Shown here: one piece after another, positions 38,047-47,258 of the stretch
How the letters are laid out: every line of letters begins with the position of its first letter
Position numbering within the stretch: the stretch's first letter is position 1
Assembly (NCBI RefSeq): GCF_024793895.1
Contig: NZ_JANUSB010000015.1
Span: forward strand, 248,001-312,000
Length of the DNA: 64,000 nt
Direction: 5' to 3'
Origin: Serratia sp. AKBS12
Lineage (GTDB): Bacteria; Pseudomonadota; Gammaproteobacteria; Enterobacterales; Enterobacteriaceae
Notes under the pieces: generated by a model
What the model was told of the DNA's origin: nothing
The model's database searches: none
What the model saw: the letters and a program-made list of their open reading frames with translations, nothing else
Made by a program: the position numbers and the translations under genes

Positions 38047-38052
38047 AGTATA
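38047..38052 (-). promoter_or_regulatory. -10 element of the OFA transporter promoter
   Basis: TATACT on the minus strand, about 70 bp upstream of the ATG, with no recognisable -35 17 bp further up, as expected for an activator-dependent promoter. Confidence 0.5.
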
Positions 38053-38085
38053 AGTCTGGCAATATCCTGGCTTGGCGGATCGGGA

Positions 38086-38116
38086 ATGAGTTGCACCAAC
38101 AAGGGAATGAAATGCA
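38086..38116 (-). promoter_or_regulatory. Candidate YpdB binding site (two direct repeats, N11)
   Basis: On the minus strand TGCATTTCAT, an 11-bp spacer, TGCAACTCAT. This matches the E. coli YpdB operator GGCATTTCAT-N11-GGCATTTCAT at 9 and 7 of 10 positions with the same spacing, and ends about 35 bp upstream of the -10. An additional half-site GGCATTTCAC is at 38158-38167. Confidence 0.7.
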
Positions 38117-38177
38117 TCAGGAGATGCTTGAGTTGCCGATTTAGCGCTAAAAAGGGGGTGAAATGCCGGGTTTACCA

Positions 38178-38193
38178 TGTGATCTACATCAAA
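38178..38193. promoter_or_regulatory. FNR/CRP-like site upstream of the OFA transporter gene
   Basis: TGTGATCTACATCAAA: contains GTGAT-N4-ATCAA (9 of 10 with the FNR consensus) and TGTGA-N6-TCAAA (9 of 10 with CRP). Which of the two binds cannot be told from sequence. Confidence 0.45.
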
Positions 38194-38299
38194 CATCGTA
38201 ACGATTTTTGCTTTTTGCACACTGTTGGCAGGGGGAACAGGGAGAGGATTGGCAACGAGGGAGCCAGCGCAGCGCTGAGACGGTCTGCGCCGGCAAACA

Positions 38300-39040
38300 T
38301 CATAGACGCATCAGTTTGCGGAATTCCTTGACCTTGCTGCGGCTGACCGGAACTTCAAATTCCAGATCGCTTAGCCGCAAAATATAGGTGTTGTTAAACC
38401 ACGGCACGATTTCGCGGATCTTCGACAGATTGACGCAGTAGGAACGATGACAACGGAAGAAGTGCTCTTCCGGCAACCGGCTGTAAAATTCGGTAATATT
38501 CATCGGCATCACGAACTGTTCGCGGCGCGTGTAGACGCGCGTCACCTTCTCGTCGGCGGCGGCGTAATAGATTTCGTTAATGTCGGTGACGATAATCCGT
38601 TCGTCTTTGATCAGATTGATGCTGAAATTGCTGCGCCCGGCCGGTGTCGTCTGTTCCTGCGTCGTTACCGCCGCGGGCCGCTGATGCAGGGCTTCCAGCT
38701 TTTGCAGCATGGTAATGATACGCGCTTCGTGATAGGGCTTGAGAATGTAATCAAAGGCCTCGATTTCAAACGCTTCTACCGCATGTTCCTTGTAGGCAGT
38801 AATGAAGATAATCGAGGGGCGCTGCGCGAATTTACTGATGTTTTGCGCCAGCAGCACGCCGTCAAGCGACGGAATGTTGATGTCGAGGAAAATGGCGTCC
38901 ACCTGGTGATTCTGCAGGTATTTCAGCACGTCCAGCCCGTCTTCGAAGGTCGCTTCGATGCTGATGTTGCTGTGTTTCTTGATCAGATAATGCAGCTCTT
39001 CCTGTGCGAGAAATTCATCTTCGACAATTATGGCTTTCAT
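38300..39040 (-). CDS. ypdB: LytTR-family response regulator YpdB
   Basis: 246-residue response regulator: receiver domain (1 to about 120) with acidic pocket (VEDE), phospho-acceptor Asp53 in IFLDINIPSLDG and Lys in ILKPY; LytTR DNA-binding domain (about 140-246; ITDINEIYYAAADEKVTRVYT, FFRCHRSYCVNLSKI). Activates a carboxylate transporter gene in E. coli. The ATG at 39040 overlaps the ypdA stop by one base (TGATG), showing translational coupling. The downstream OFA transporter is the predicted target. Confidence 0.95.
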   Translation of the reverse strand: MKAIIVEDEFLAQEELHYLIKKHSNISIEATFEDGLDVLKYLQNHQVDAIFLDINIPSLDGVLLAQNISKFAQRPSIIFITAYKEHAVEAFEIEAFDYILKPYHEARIITMLQKLEALHQRPAAVTTQEQTTPAGRSNFSINLIKDERIIVTDINEIYYAAADEKVTRVYTRREQFVMPMNITEFYSRLPEEHFFRCHRSYCVNLSKIREIVPWFNNTYILRLSDLEFEVPVSRSKVKEFRKLMRL

Positions 39041-40746
39041 CAATGTTCCCCCGCCGGTAATACGGCAGCGTCGTGATGCAGTTTGTTGCCGTTTTTGGTG
39101 ATGACAAATGAAATTTCGGTGCCCGGCTCCAGGCGCCGGATCTGCAAGCCTTCGCCATACAGCAGCGATACGCGATGATGCACGTTGAGCAAGCCGATAT
39201 TATGGCCAGGCATTTCGTTGCGCGCTACGCGGTCGATGACCTGCTGACTGATGCCGTTACCGGTGTCCTTTACCGAAATCTTGACCCGGTCAGCCAAATC
39301 TTTTACCGCAATCACCACGACTCCTTTGCCTTTGCAGGGCTGTATGCCGTGCACAATGGCATTTTCCACCAATGGCTGGATCAGCAGACTGGGGATGCGC
39401 ACCGCAATATCGTCGTCCACGTCATAAATCACCGTCAGCTTGCTGCCGAACCGCGCCTGCTCGATGGCGATATAATCCTGGATCTGGTGCAGTTCCTTGC
39501 GGATATCAATCAGTTCGTCGCTGAGCTCCAGATTGTAACGCAGATAGCGCGACAGGTTGATGATCAACTGACGTGCGATGTCCGGATTGATGCGAATCGA
39601 TGATGAAATGGCGTTCAGCGCGTTGAACAGAAAGTGCGGGTTGATCTTGCTTTGCAGCGCGCGCATTTCGGCTTTGTCGGCCATTTGGCGCAGCTGTTCA
39701 ATACGTGATACTTCCATTTGTGTCGAGATAATCTGCGATAGTCCGACGGCCATCACCTTCAGCGTGTTGGTGATCTGGTGGGCGTGGCAGTAGTAAATTT
39801 TCAACGTACCGCTGACCTCGCCCTTTTCCCATAGCGGGATCACCAATTGTGAATGTATCTGCGGCGTAGCCGGGTTTTCCAGGTTGTTTTTTATGATGAT
39901 CTTGCCGTGGCGCAGGCTTTCACGCGTCACGCGGCTCAGGCTTTCACGGCCCACCGGATAATGCTCTTCGCCAATGCCGACGTAGGCCAGCACGCGTTGG
40001 GTATCGGTCATCGCCACCGCATCCGCCTGAATATCGCGGCGGATAATTTCACAGATAGTGCTCAGCGATTCACTGTTGAAATTACGAAAGTACGGCAGCG
40101 TTTTACGAGCAATATCCAGCGCCAGCTTGGCCTGCCGCGCGGCGATCACCTCTTTTTCATCCTCGACGCTTTGCACCAGCAGCACGATCAGGCCTATACA
40201 GACGGTACCGAGGATCATCGGCAGGGCGATTTTCGCCACGATGTCCAGCCCGAGCTCGGTGGGCCTGGCCCACAGTACGATCAACAACATGGTCAGGCTT
40301 TCACATAGCATGCCGCCGAGGATGCCCACCCGCCAGCGCTGTTCCTTCTTGACCTTCAGGTGGATATACGCCGCGCAGATACCGGCGATGATACTGGTGA
40401 TCAGGCAGGGGACCGAGGTAATGCCGTCGATATCGATCAGATAGCGGTGCGTACCGGCGATGATGCCGGTGACGATACCTACCCAGGGGCCGAACAGGAT
40501 GCCGCCCGCCATGATGGCGATAACGCGCACGTTGACCAGCGATCCTTCGACGTTAATGCCGGAATAGGTACTGAAAATGGCGAACAGCGAAAAGATGGCG
40601 GTTACCGCCGCCAGTTCCAGCGGCGTATGATGCTCTTTTTGCAGTAATTGCCGGAACTGCCGGGTGCGGGTGAGGAAAAACAGGCAAATCAACATCAGTG
40701 CGGCGCGATCGAACACCGCTAACAGCATTTCAAAAACTGAGTGCAC
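39040..40746 (-). CDS. ypdA: LytS-type sensor histidine kinase YpdA
   Basis: 568-residue membrane sensor. N-terminal 5TMR-LYT domain (about 1-200; [31 protein letters not shown]), GAF-like domain (about 220-340), histidine phospho-acceptor in [16 protein letters not shown], and C-terminal ATPase domain ([11 protein letters not shown]-box, DTGNGIS G1 box). Senses extracellular pyruvate with YpdB in E. coli. The start is GTG at 40746, matching the N-terminus [17 protein letters not shown] of the E. coli protein. First gene of ypdAB. Confidence 0.95.
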   Translation of the reverse strand: MHSVFEMLLAVFDRAALMLICLFFLTRTRQFRQLLQKEHHTPLELAAVTAIFSLFAIFSTYSGINVEGSLVNVRVIAIMAGGILFGPWVGIVTGIIAGTHRYLIDIDGITSVPCLITSIIAGICAAYIHLKVKKEQRWRVGILGGMLCESLTMLLIVLWARPTELGLDIVAKIALPMILGTVCIGLIVLLVQSVEDEKEVIAARQAKLALDIARKTLPYFRNFNSESLSTICEIIRRDIQADAVAMTDTQRVLAYVGIGEEHYPVGRESLSRVTRESLRHGKIIIKNNLENPATPQIHSQLVIPLWEKGEVSGTLKIYYCHAHQITNTLKVMAVGLSQIISTQMEVSRIEQLRQMADKAEMRALQSKINPHFLFNALNAISSSIRINPDIARQLIINLSRYLRYNLELSDELIDIRKELHQIQDYIAIEQARFGSKLTVIYDVDDDIAVRIPSLLIQPLVENAIVHGIQPCKGKGVVVIAVKDLADRVKISVKDTGNGISQQVIDRVARNEMPGHNIGLLNVHHRVSLLYGEGLQIRRLEPGTEISFVITKNGNKLHHDAAVLPAGEH

Positions 40747-40917
40747 AACCGGTACTCGCTGCGGCGAAAAGATGCGGCAAGTATATCACAGCGCGGGCGA
40801 CGCCCAGAACCGCCTCGGCCTGTCAGGGCTGAGGCGATGCTCGCCGCCGCTGCCGGATCCGGCCAGCCGCCAGAGGACAAAAGCGCGCGCCGGCCAGCAG
40901 TCTGCGCGCGGAGGCGA

Positions 40918-42162
40918 TTATTTGATGCCCAGTTGCGTTCTGCCCAACGGCGTGAGCAAGGCTTCGGTTGCCCGGCCGACAAAGTCCACCTCGAAATCAT
41001 CCGGGGCAAAGTCTGGCGGTGTGCGGCCAGTCAGGAAGCTCGGCAACTGGCGTTGCAGATAGGCGTCGTTTTTCTCGCAGCCTGGCGCGGCGGCGATATA
41101 CATCACGTTGCTGTCGAATTCACCATTGTGCTGGTTTTCCACCGCATGGATCACGTCACAGTGCCAGAATACCGTATCACCAGGTTCTAAATCGGGAATA
41201 GGGGAAATCCCTTGCAGTAAAAGGGGATGCCATTTTTCGGAAATCGACAAGGCTCGGCCCGGCGCGGCGTCGCACAGATCGTCGTCGGCGACGTCATCTT
41301 GCAGGGCGCGCAGCAAGATATAGGCCATGGCGTTGGCGATCGGCACCAGATTCAGCGTGCCGGCATTGGTGCGCTGCGGTGTCAGTGCGGTCCAGCCCTG
41401 GAAGGTGCGGAACATCGAACAGACCGCCGGCGAGGCGATTTCACGCACTGCGGTGCGGCCATCGGCGGCAAACGGATCGTATTGCTGCCAATCACCGGAA
41501 AAAACGTGGCGGTAAACGTAGCGGAAGTTTTCATCCAGCCAGCGTTCGATAGTGCCGCTGTCGACGTGCGGTGACAGGCCGAGCGAGGACGAATTTGGCG
41601 GGCGGCGGCGCGTACGGTCGGCGTAGGTAGCGACGCGCTGCGGATCGAAGTGCTGTTTGCCGTTGCTTTCGGTTTCCCACAGGCCGTTGAGGAACACCTG
41701 CACCGCATGCATGCGTTGATCCTGACGGGCCTCTACCTGCGGCTTTGACCAGTAAATGCCGTAAATCTGCGGTTTGCTGGCGGCCAGCTTGCCAAAGTAG
41801 TTGTCTTCGGCGGCGTTTTTCAGCCGTTCGACGAAGTTATTGCGCTCCAGATAGTCACCAATTTCACGGTTCCACTCTACGGCCTGATCGCGGGGAAAGA
41901 CGCCGCGAATGGCACAGGCGCCGCGTTGTTTGATCAAGGCTATCTGCCGTTGGCTGACGCGCTGTTGCAGAATGTCTTCCGCGTCAATTTGCGGTACCGG
42001 GTTCTGCCCGGCGGCCAGTTCACTGCGGATCTGTTCCACCTGTTGGCGGATGTTGTCCTCCAGCGCCAGGAAAACCTGGTGATAGTTGGGCAAAGCCTGA
42101 CGCAATTGCTGTTTGACGCGTTTAATGGCGGTTGGAATATCGTCAATGACCAGTGATGCCAT
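40918..42162 (-). CDS. ybiU: DUF1479 family protein (YbiU-like), putative Fe(II)/2-oxoglutarate oxygenase fold
   Basis: 414-residue soluble protein of unknown function, close to E. coli YbiU (about 420). A double-stranded beta-helix dioxygenase facial triad is suggested by H-x-D in [13 protein letters not shown] and a distal His in [24 protein letters not shown] ribosome-binding site. Monocistronic, upstream of and in the same direction as ypdA, separated from it by about 170 bp of GC-rich sequence. The enzymatic role is inferred from the fold only. Confidence 0.85.
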   Translation of the reverse strand: MASLVIDDIPTAIKRVKQQLRQALPNYHQVFLALEDNIRQQVEQIRSELAAGQNPVPQIDAEDILQQRVSQRQIALIKQRGACAIRGVFPRDQAVEWNREIGDYLERNNFVERLKNAAEDNYFGKLAASKPQIYGIYWSKPQVEARQDQRMHAVQVFLNGLWETESNGKQHFDPQRVATYADRTRRRPPNSSSLGLSPHVDSGTIERWLDENFRYVYRHVFSGDWQQYDPFAADGRTAVREIASPAVCSMFRTFQGWTALTPQRTNAGTLNLVPIANAMAYILLRALQDDVADDDLCDAAPGRALSISEKWHPLLLQGISPIPDLEPGDTVFWHCDVIHAVENQHNGEFDSNVMYIAAAPGCEKNDAYLQRQLPSFLTGRTPPDFAPDDFEVDFVGRATEALLTPLGRTQLGIK

Positions 42163-42330
42163 GATGTTCTCCTCATGTCGCCGGCGACGGCGGCAGGTGT
42201 TGTCGGATACCGGGGTAAAGGGTTATGGTTTTGTTGTTTTGACGTTAACGATTATCTAAATTTAATTGCGGAAAATAAAGGGTTGTCTTTCATTCGTAAC
42301 TTCCCCTTTTTCGCTTTTCGGAGGTAAAGC

Positions 42331-42873
42331 ATGAAACTGGAAACAGAACGGCTGATGCTGCACAGCCTGACTGAAGAAGACTGGCCGCTGTTTTTGCAGC
42401 TGTATCGTGACCCACAGGTGATTCGTTATCTGGCCGACCCGCTGGACGAGGCGGAAATCCATGCGCGCTTTGCCGGTCGATTACCGGCCTGGAACAAACA
42501 TAGTCAACACTGGTTGTGCCTGGTGATGCGTGAAAAGGCCAGCGGCGCTGCGCTGGGATTGACCGGCTTACGTGCCGAATGGCTGCCGTTTCAGCAGGCG
42601 GAGGTGGGCTTTGCCAGCCTGCCGGTGGGTCAGGGCAAGGGCTACGGTAAAGAATCGCTGCGCAAGCTGGTGGACTTTGCTTTCCACGCTTGCGGTTTTC
42701 ACAAGCTCAACGCCACGGTAACCGAAGGTAACATTGCGTCGCGGCGTCTGCTGGAAAGCTGTGGTTTTCAGCTTGAAGGCACGCTGCGCGATAATTTCCG
42801 TCTGGCAGGGCAATGGTGTAACGACTGGCAGCTTGGCTTGCTGGCGAATGAATACGCTGTTGCCAAAAAGTAA
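42331..42873 (+). CDS. GNAT-family N-acetyltransferase, RimJ/RimL-like
   Basis: 180-residue acetyltransferase (Acetyltransf_3 type): N-terminal LETERLMLHSLTEEDWP, acetyl-CoA binding region VGQGKGYGKESLRKLVDFAF (Q/RxxGxG/A variant) and NIASRRLLESCGFQLEGTLRDNF near the C-terminus. The group modifies N-terminal amines of ribosomal proteins or small amines/antibiotics; the target is unknown here. Good GGAGGTAAAGC ribosome-binding site. Stand-alone gene, same direction as alaC 116 bp later. Confidence 0.88.
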   Translation: MKLETERLMLHSLTEEDWPLFLQLYRDPQVIRYLADPLDEAEIHARFAGRLPAWNKHSQHWLCLVMREKASGAALGLTGLRAEWLPFQQAEVGFASLPVGQGKGYGKESLRKLVDFAFHACGFHKLNATVTEGNIASRRLLESCGFQLEGTLRDNFRLAGQWCNDWQLGLLANEYAVAKK

Positions 42874-42989
42874 AAAATTGCGCCAGGAGACTCGACAGCC
42901 TGTCGGCGCTGCGATATGTTCGTCGTCAGGCCAAAAATTGGCCAGCGTCGCTCGGACGGTCCGGGCGCTAACGTATCTTCGAGGATCCT

Positions 42990-44228
42990 ATGGCTGACAA
43001 TAACAGTCCACGCCGCTTTACGCGTATTGAACGTCTTCCCCCTTATGTATTCAACATCACCGCCGAACTGAAGATGGCCGCACGCCGTCGCGGCGAGGAT
43101 ATTATCGATTTCAGCATGGGCAACCCCGATGGCCCGACGCCGCCGCACATCGTTGAGAAACTGTGCACCGTGGCGCAGCGCGACGATACTCATGGCTATT
43201 CAACCTCGCGCGGCATTCCACGCCTGCGCCGCGCTATTTCACGCTGGTATGCCGAACGCTACCAGGTGGAAATCGATCCGGAAGACGAAGCCATCGTTAC
43301 CATTGGCTCGAAAGAGGGGCTGGCGCACCTGATGCTGGCGACGCTCGATCACGGCGATACCGTGCTGGTGCCGAACCCGAGCTATCCGATCCATATTTAC
43401 GGAGCGGTCATCGCCGGTGCGCAGGTTCGTTCGGTGCCGCTGGTGGAAGGCGGCGACTTCTTTGGCGAGCTGGAACGTGCGATCCGCGAAACCATTCCGC
43501 GGCCAAAAATGATGATCCTCGGCTTCCCCTCCAACCCGACCGCGCAGTGCGTGGAGCTTGATTTCTTTGAGCGGGTGGTGGAACTGGCGAAGCAGTACAA
43601 CGTGTTGGTAATCCACGATCTGGCCTACGCCGACATCGTTTATGACGGCTGGAAAGCGCCGTCGATCATGCAGGTGCCCGGCGCCAAAGACATTGCGGTG
43701 GAGTTCTTTACTCTGTCGAAAAGTTACAACATGGCCGGTTGGCGCATCGGCTTTATGGTTGGTAATCCGGAACTGGTGAGCGCGCTGGCGCGCATCAAGA
43801 GTTATCACGACTATGGCACCTTTACGCCACTCCAGGTGGCAGCGATTGCCGCGTTGGAAGGCGATCAGCAATGCGTGCGCGATATTGCCGAACAATATCG
43901 CCAGCGTCGCAACGTACTGGTAAAGGGCCTGCACGAAGCCGGCTGGATGGTGGCAAACCCGAAAGCGTCAATGTACGTGTGGGCGAAAATCCCGCAGCCC
44001 TATGCGCATCTCGGATCGCTGGAGTTTGCCAAGCGCCTGCTGGCGGAGGCCAAAGTCTGCGTATCGCCGGGCATTGGTTTTGGCGACTATGGTGACGATC
44101 ACGTGCGCTTTGCCTTGATCGAAAATCAGGATCGGATCCGGCAGGCGGTGCGGGGTATCAAAGCGATGTTCCGTGCCGATGGGCTGATTGCGCCATCGGT
44201 CAAGGCGGCGAAAAGCGCGGTGAAATAA
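42990..44228 (+). CDS. alaC: Glutamate-pyruvate aminotransferase (alanine synthesis)
   Basis: 412-residue PLP fold-type I aminotransferase making alanine from pyruvate and glutamate. Near-identical in sequence to E. coli AlaC (YfdZ) for most of its length: [66 protein letters not shown], and PLP-Lys in [15 protein letters not shown]. In E. coli it also lies beside ypdAB, linking alanine/pyruvate exchange with pyruvate sensing. ATG follows GAGGATCCT. Confidence 0.97.
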   Translation: MADNNSPRRFTRIERLPPYVFNITAELKMAARRRGEDIIDFSMGNPDGPTPPHIVEKLCTVAQRDDTHGYSTSRGIPRLRRAISRWYAERYQVEIDPEDEAIVTIGSKEGLAHLMLATLDHGDTVLVPNPSYPIHIYGAVIAGAQVRSVPLVEGGDFFGELERAIRETIPRPKMMILGFPSNPTAQCVELDFFERVVELAKQYNVLVIHDLAYADIVYDGWKAPSIMQVPGAKDIAVEFFTLSKSYNMAGWRIGFMVGNPELVSALARIKSYHDYGTFTPLQVAAIAALEGDQQCVRDIAEQYRQRRNVLVKGLHEAGWMVANPKASMYVWAKIPQPYAHLGSLEFAKRLLAEAKVCVSPGIGFGDYGDDHVRFALIENQDRIRQAVRGIKAMFRADGLIAPSVKAAKSAVK

Positions 44229-44251
44229 ACTGCCCGTTGGCGGTAAAACAA

Positions 44252-44278
44252 CAAAGGGGCGCTAATGCGCCCCTTTGT
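44252..44278. terminator. Terminator between alaC and ypdK
   Basis: CAAAGGGGCGC-TAAT-GCGCCCCTTTG perfect 11-bp stem; located between the convergent alaC and ypdK genes. Confidence 0.85.
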
Positions 44279-44301
44279 CCATGTTCCCGGTACGGTTACC
44301 G

Positions 44302-44376
44302 TTAAGCAACCATCAGCATGAAAGTGCCGACCCATGCAACCAGCATGAATGAAACGCCCATCAGAAAATATTTCAC
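44302..44376 (-). CDS. ypdK: Small inner-membrane protein YpdK
   Basis: 24-residue single-helix hydrophobic peptide, MKYFLMGVSFMLVAWVGTFM and then LMVA, clearly resembling the E. coli 23-residue small membrane protein YpdK (MKYF-MG-SFM...W-GTF-LM pattern), and placed next to alaC as there. The start is GTG preceded by GGGGAGTG at good spacing. A -10 TATAAT on the minus strand (44439-44434) could be its promoter. Function unknown; many such peptides are stress-induced or regulate membrane complexes. Confidence 0.88.
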   Translation of the reverse strand: MKYFLMGVSFMLVAWVGTFMLMVA

Positions 44377-44433
44377 AAATCACTCCCCTATGGAGTTCCT
44401 CGCAAGCCAACGATCCCGATTGTTGTGCTGAGT

Positions 44434-44439
44434 ATTATA
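44434..44439 (-). promoter_or_regulatory. -10 element upstream of ypdK
   Basis: Perfect TATAAT on the minus strand, 58 bp upstream of the GTG start; the -35 is weak. The remaining sequence 44440-44690 contains no feature I can support. Confidence 0.45.
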
Positions 44440-44691
44440 AGGAATGCCAATCAGCATCAGCGGGTTGTTTATCAATAACAACAATGGCTTGAATTAGCGG
44501 CATTCCGGTCGTCGCGTTTCGCTTGCTGCAGACTGGGCAGCAACCACGACAGGATCGGCGCTAATGTACTCCCAATTCACGCTTGATTTCAATACTGTGT
44601 TTTTGATCACACTTTTTGCGCATTTTTTAACCGCTGATTACTGTTTTTACACACTTTTCATTGTCATCCGGTTTTATGGCAAACAGGCAAT

Positions 44692-44713
44692 AAAGCCCGC
44701 TTCTACGGGCTTT
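44692..44713 (-). terminator. Terminator-like hairpin after the 31-residue ORF
   Basis: AAAGCCCG-CTTCTA-CGGGCTTT, 8-bp perfect stem; on the minus strand it is followed by ATTGCC. Lies 30 bp after the small ORF stop. Confidence 0.55.
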
Positions 44714-44742
44714 GTCATGTTTGCAGGTCGGGTGGGGAAGGC

Positions 44743-44838
44743 TTAGGCGACGGCGTTGATGCCGGTCAGCAGCATGGCCCAGAAGACAAGGCACGTCAGC
44801 AGAATAACGCACCAGATATTACGGCGGCTCCACTCCAT
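44743..44838 (-). CDS. Candidate 31-residue single-pass membrane peptide
   Basis: ATG with AAAGG five bases upstream encodes MEWSRRNIWCVILLTCLVFW then AMLLTGINAVA. Charged N-terminus (WSRR) followed by a 20-residue hydrophobic helix, the usual form of enterobacterial small membrane proteins with the N-terminus inside. It has its own hairpin downstream. I do not recognise the family with certainty. Support is from ribosome-binding site, composition and terminator; conservation in related genomes would decide. Confidence 0.55.
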   Translation of the reverse strand: MEWSRRNIWCVILLTCLVFWAMLLTGINAVA

Positions 44839-44921
44839 TTTGGCCTTTACTACCTTTATTGTTATTGGGTAGCGATTACATCGGCGTAAAACGGAGAATA
44901 TTTAGCCCGCCGCGATAATAT

Positions 44922-45362
44922 TTATTTCCCGTTGATTGCGTTGACCGTCAGCCGGATTTCATGACCCAGCAGGTATAACGCCTGCTCCAGCGCTTCCACT
45001 TTGGAGGCATAGCCAATATCCAGCAGGCGATCTATTTGCGCCGCGTTGTAACCCAGTTTGCGCGCCAGGTCGGCTTTGGAGGTCGTTTGCGCCAGCATGA
45101 TATTGTGCAGTTCCAGTTTCAGCGTCACCAGCACCGGCAGATGAATGGCGATCTCGTCAGGCCGCGGGGCTGAGGCCGGCGGTAACGGGCGGCGCTCGGC
45201 CATTTCGCTGGCGATGGCGATCAGCAGGCTTTCCTGTGCCTCCAGCTCAATGTCATCACGGCTATAGCACGCCGCCTGCTGTTGTGGGAAATCGCGAAAG
45301 GTAATGTGCCAGGCATCGCTTTCGTCGTCGAAGGCGTAGCTGGCAGGGTAATCATGGGTCAT
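44922..45362 (-). CDS. HicB-family antitoxin-like protein, orphan
   Basis: 146-residue protein with an N-terminal HicB fold (1 to about 60; YPASYAFDDESDAWHITFRDFPQ, then ESLLIAIASEMAERRPLPPAS) and a C-terminal helix-turn-helix (TTSKADLARKLGYNAAQIDRLLDIGY). HicB partners neutralise the HicA RNA interferase and autoregulate, but no HicA-like ORF (about 60 residues with the HGSH-type motif) lies on either side. It may be a free-standing regulator derived from a TA locus. Upstream 45363-45517 is AT-rich and promoter-like. Confidence 0.82.
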   Translation of the reverse strand: MTHDYPASYAFDDESDAWHITFRDFPQQQAACYSRDDIELEAQESLLIAIASEMAERRPLPPASAPRPDEIAIHLPVLVTLKLELHNIMLAQTTSKADLARKLGYNAAQIDRLLDIGYASKVEALEQALYLLGHEIRLTVNAINGK

Positions 45363-45526
45363 GGCATATCCAAATGGAAAACTGCGGCTGAAAGGACGGT
45401 GCGGTGACCGCGTGACATGTTGGCATTAGGGTACAGGAAGTGGCGTAACGATGGGAATGGAATTCAGAAAATGCATAAATACATAAGCTATAGTAGGTAA
45501 CATGATCGGACAAAGGAATGCGAATA

Positions 45527-46798
45527 ATGTCCAAGTGGCATTGGTTATTGAGTCAGTTAACGCGCAAGTTATGGTTCCGCACCTGCTTGTTTGCTTTGCT
45601 TGCCGTGCTTTCGGCACTAGTTTCCATTGTGCTTAAACCGATTATTCCCACCAGTATCGGTGGGGTGGTTGGAGCCGATGCGGTTGATAACATACTCAAC
45701 ATTTTGGCGTCCAGCATGCTGGCGGTAACCACGTTCTCGCTGAATATCATGGTATCAGCATACAGTTCGGCAACCACCAGTGTTACGCCTCGAGCAACAC
45801 GTTTGGTGATGGAAGACAGCACCACGCAAAACGTACTGGCTACCTTTATGGGCTCCTTCTTATTTAGCCTGGTGGGGATTATTGCACTCAGCATGGGAGC
45901 CTACGGAGAGCAGGGCCGCGTGGTTCTCTTTGTGGTGACACTGGCCGTTATCGCTCTGATCATTATCACGCTATTACGCTGGATCCAGCATCTCTCGCTG
46001 CTTGGACGCGTTGGTGAAACCACCTCACGGGTAGAAGATGCTGCGCGAAAAGCGCTGGAAAGCCGTATAAACATTCCTTATCTAGGGGCCAATCCCTGGC
46101 CTTCACATATTCAACTCCCTCAGGATGCGCTGGCGATATATCCGCGAGACATCGGCTATATACAACATATTGATATGCAGATACTTGATGACTACGTTCA
46201 GAGTATTGAAGGTCAACTCTATTTGGCATGTCAGACCGGGGCGTTTGTGCATCCGGGGCAACCCGTGGCTTTGTTGTTGTCGCCTCAGCGAAACATCGAG
46301 ACAGCAGCATTATTGCGTGCCATCACTATCAGTACAGAACGTTCATTTGATCAAGATCCGCGCTTTGGTTTGTCGGTGTTGGCAGAAATCGCCTCGAGAG
46401 CGTTATCGCCAGCGGTCAATGACCCTGGAACAGCGATTGATGTCATTGGCCGTGCCGTGAGGCTGTTAGCGATGTGGGGCAATAAACTGCCACAACAGGA
46501 AGAGGTCATCTATCCGAGCATCTACGTAAAGCCGATTTTGACCGCAGACCTGTTCGATGACATTTTTAATCCTATCGCGCGTGACGGGGCCGCTCTTATA
46601 GAAGTACAACTACGCTTGGTAAAAGGCCTGTTGGCACTGTACCAGATTAATAAAACGATATTTTCCGCTGACGTGCACAGATATGTCTTGATAGTAAAAA
46701 CATTGGCAGAGAGTCAGATGGTATCTCAAACGGATGGCGATAAACTAAATGAATGGATACAGCAGTCTGGCTTGATGGAAAAAGATAACAGTGGCTAG
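45527..46798 (+). CDS. DUF2254 membrane protein
   Basis: 423-residue protein of unknown function with about four N-terminal membrane helices (17-40, 60-85, 107-130, 135-155) and a long soluble C-terminal domain (GRVGETTSRVEDAARKAL..., RSFDQDPRFGLSVLAEIASRALSPAVNDPGTA), the DUF2254 hallmark. Two in-frame ATGs exist at 45518 and 45527; the second has AAAGGA at proper spacing, whereas that site abuts the first. Base composition looks visibly more A/T-rich than neighbouring genes, and it borders the tRNA-Arg 3' end, so it may be acquired. Confidence 0.85.
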   Translation: MSKWHWLLSQLTRKLWFRTCLFALLAVLSALVSIVLKPIIPTSIGGVVGADAVDNILNILASSMLAVTTFSLNIMVSAYSSATTSVTPRATRLVMEDSTTQNVLATFMGSFLFSLVGIIALSMGAYGEQGRVVLFVVTLAVIALIIITLLRWIQHLSLLGRVGETTSRVEDAARKALESRINIPYLGANPWPSHIQLPQDALAIYPRDIGYIQHIDMQILDDYVQSIEGQLYLACQTGAFVHPGQPVALLLSPQRNIETAALLRAITISTERSFDQDPRFGLSVLAEIASRALSPAVNDPGTAIDVIGRAVRLLAMWGNKLPQQEEVIYPSIYVKPILTADLFDDIFNPIARDGAALIEVQLRLVKGLLALYQINKTIFSADVHRYVLIVKTLAESQMVSQTDGDKLNEWIQQSGLMEKDNSG

Positions 46799-47071
46799 AG
46801 CAGTAAAACATGCGCAATGTTTGGTACCCGACGCCAAGGTTCCAGCGGTTGCTTATGCGATGAATTTTCTATCGTTGGGCGTAATACACCTGGTCGGCAT
46901 CAACGCTAATGGTGGCCGGTAATAATCCGACGCTCTGTTACTCACTCGGGGGGCACCGCTTGTCGTCAATAAATCCCGCTTGCTATTTATCTCTGATGTT
47001 GGTCAAAAGAGCCTTGCCGCGGGAGGTAGCTCAAAAGGGGTGATAGATGGCAGAGGTTGGCAAACCCAAAG
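46799..47071. other. Intergenic region between DUF2254 gene and tRNA-Arg
   Basis: 273 bp with no supported gene, no clear terminator and no visible repeat of the tRNA 3' end; it lies on the 3' side of a tRNA-Arg(CCU) gene, a position often used by integrative elements. Confidence 0.5.
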
Positions 47072-47146
47072 TGGCGTCCCCGACTGGAATCGAACCAGTA
47101 ACTAGCCCTTAGGAGGGGCTTGTTATATCCGTTTAACTACGGAGAC
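47072..47146 (-). tRNA. tRNA-Arg (CCU)
   Basis: 75-nt tRNA, 5' GTCTCCGTAGTTAAACGG, anticodon loop CTCCTAA (CCU), T-loop GGTTCGATTCC, encoded CCA. Equivalent to E. coli argW, which is likewise next to yfdC. Confidence 0.97.
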
Positions 47147-47258
47147 ACTGCGAGCGGAAGTATTATACCCTTTTTTCGTCGCAGAATAAGCGCTTAGCGG
47201 TTCGTTTGCTCAATCCCTCACCAATTGGCCGTGTTTTTGTCGCTTGGCGAGGGGGGAG

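Noticed and set aside
44564-44746. 60-codon plus-strand ORF with hydrophobic residues
   Set aside because: No ribosome-binding site, low-complexity AT-rich translation, and it runs through the hairpin at 44692-44713.
46800-46924. Short open frame after the DUF2254 gene as a gene remnant
   Set aside because: No start codon with ribosome-binding site and no recognisable similarity.
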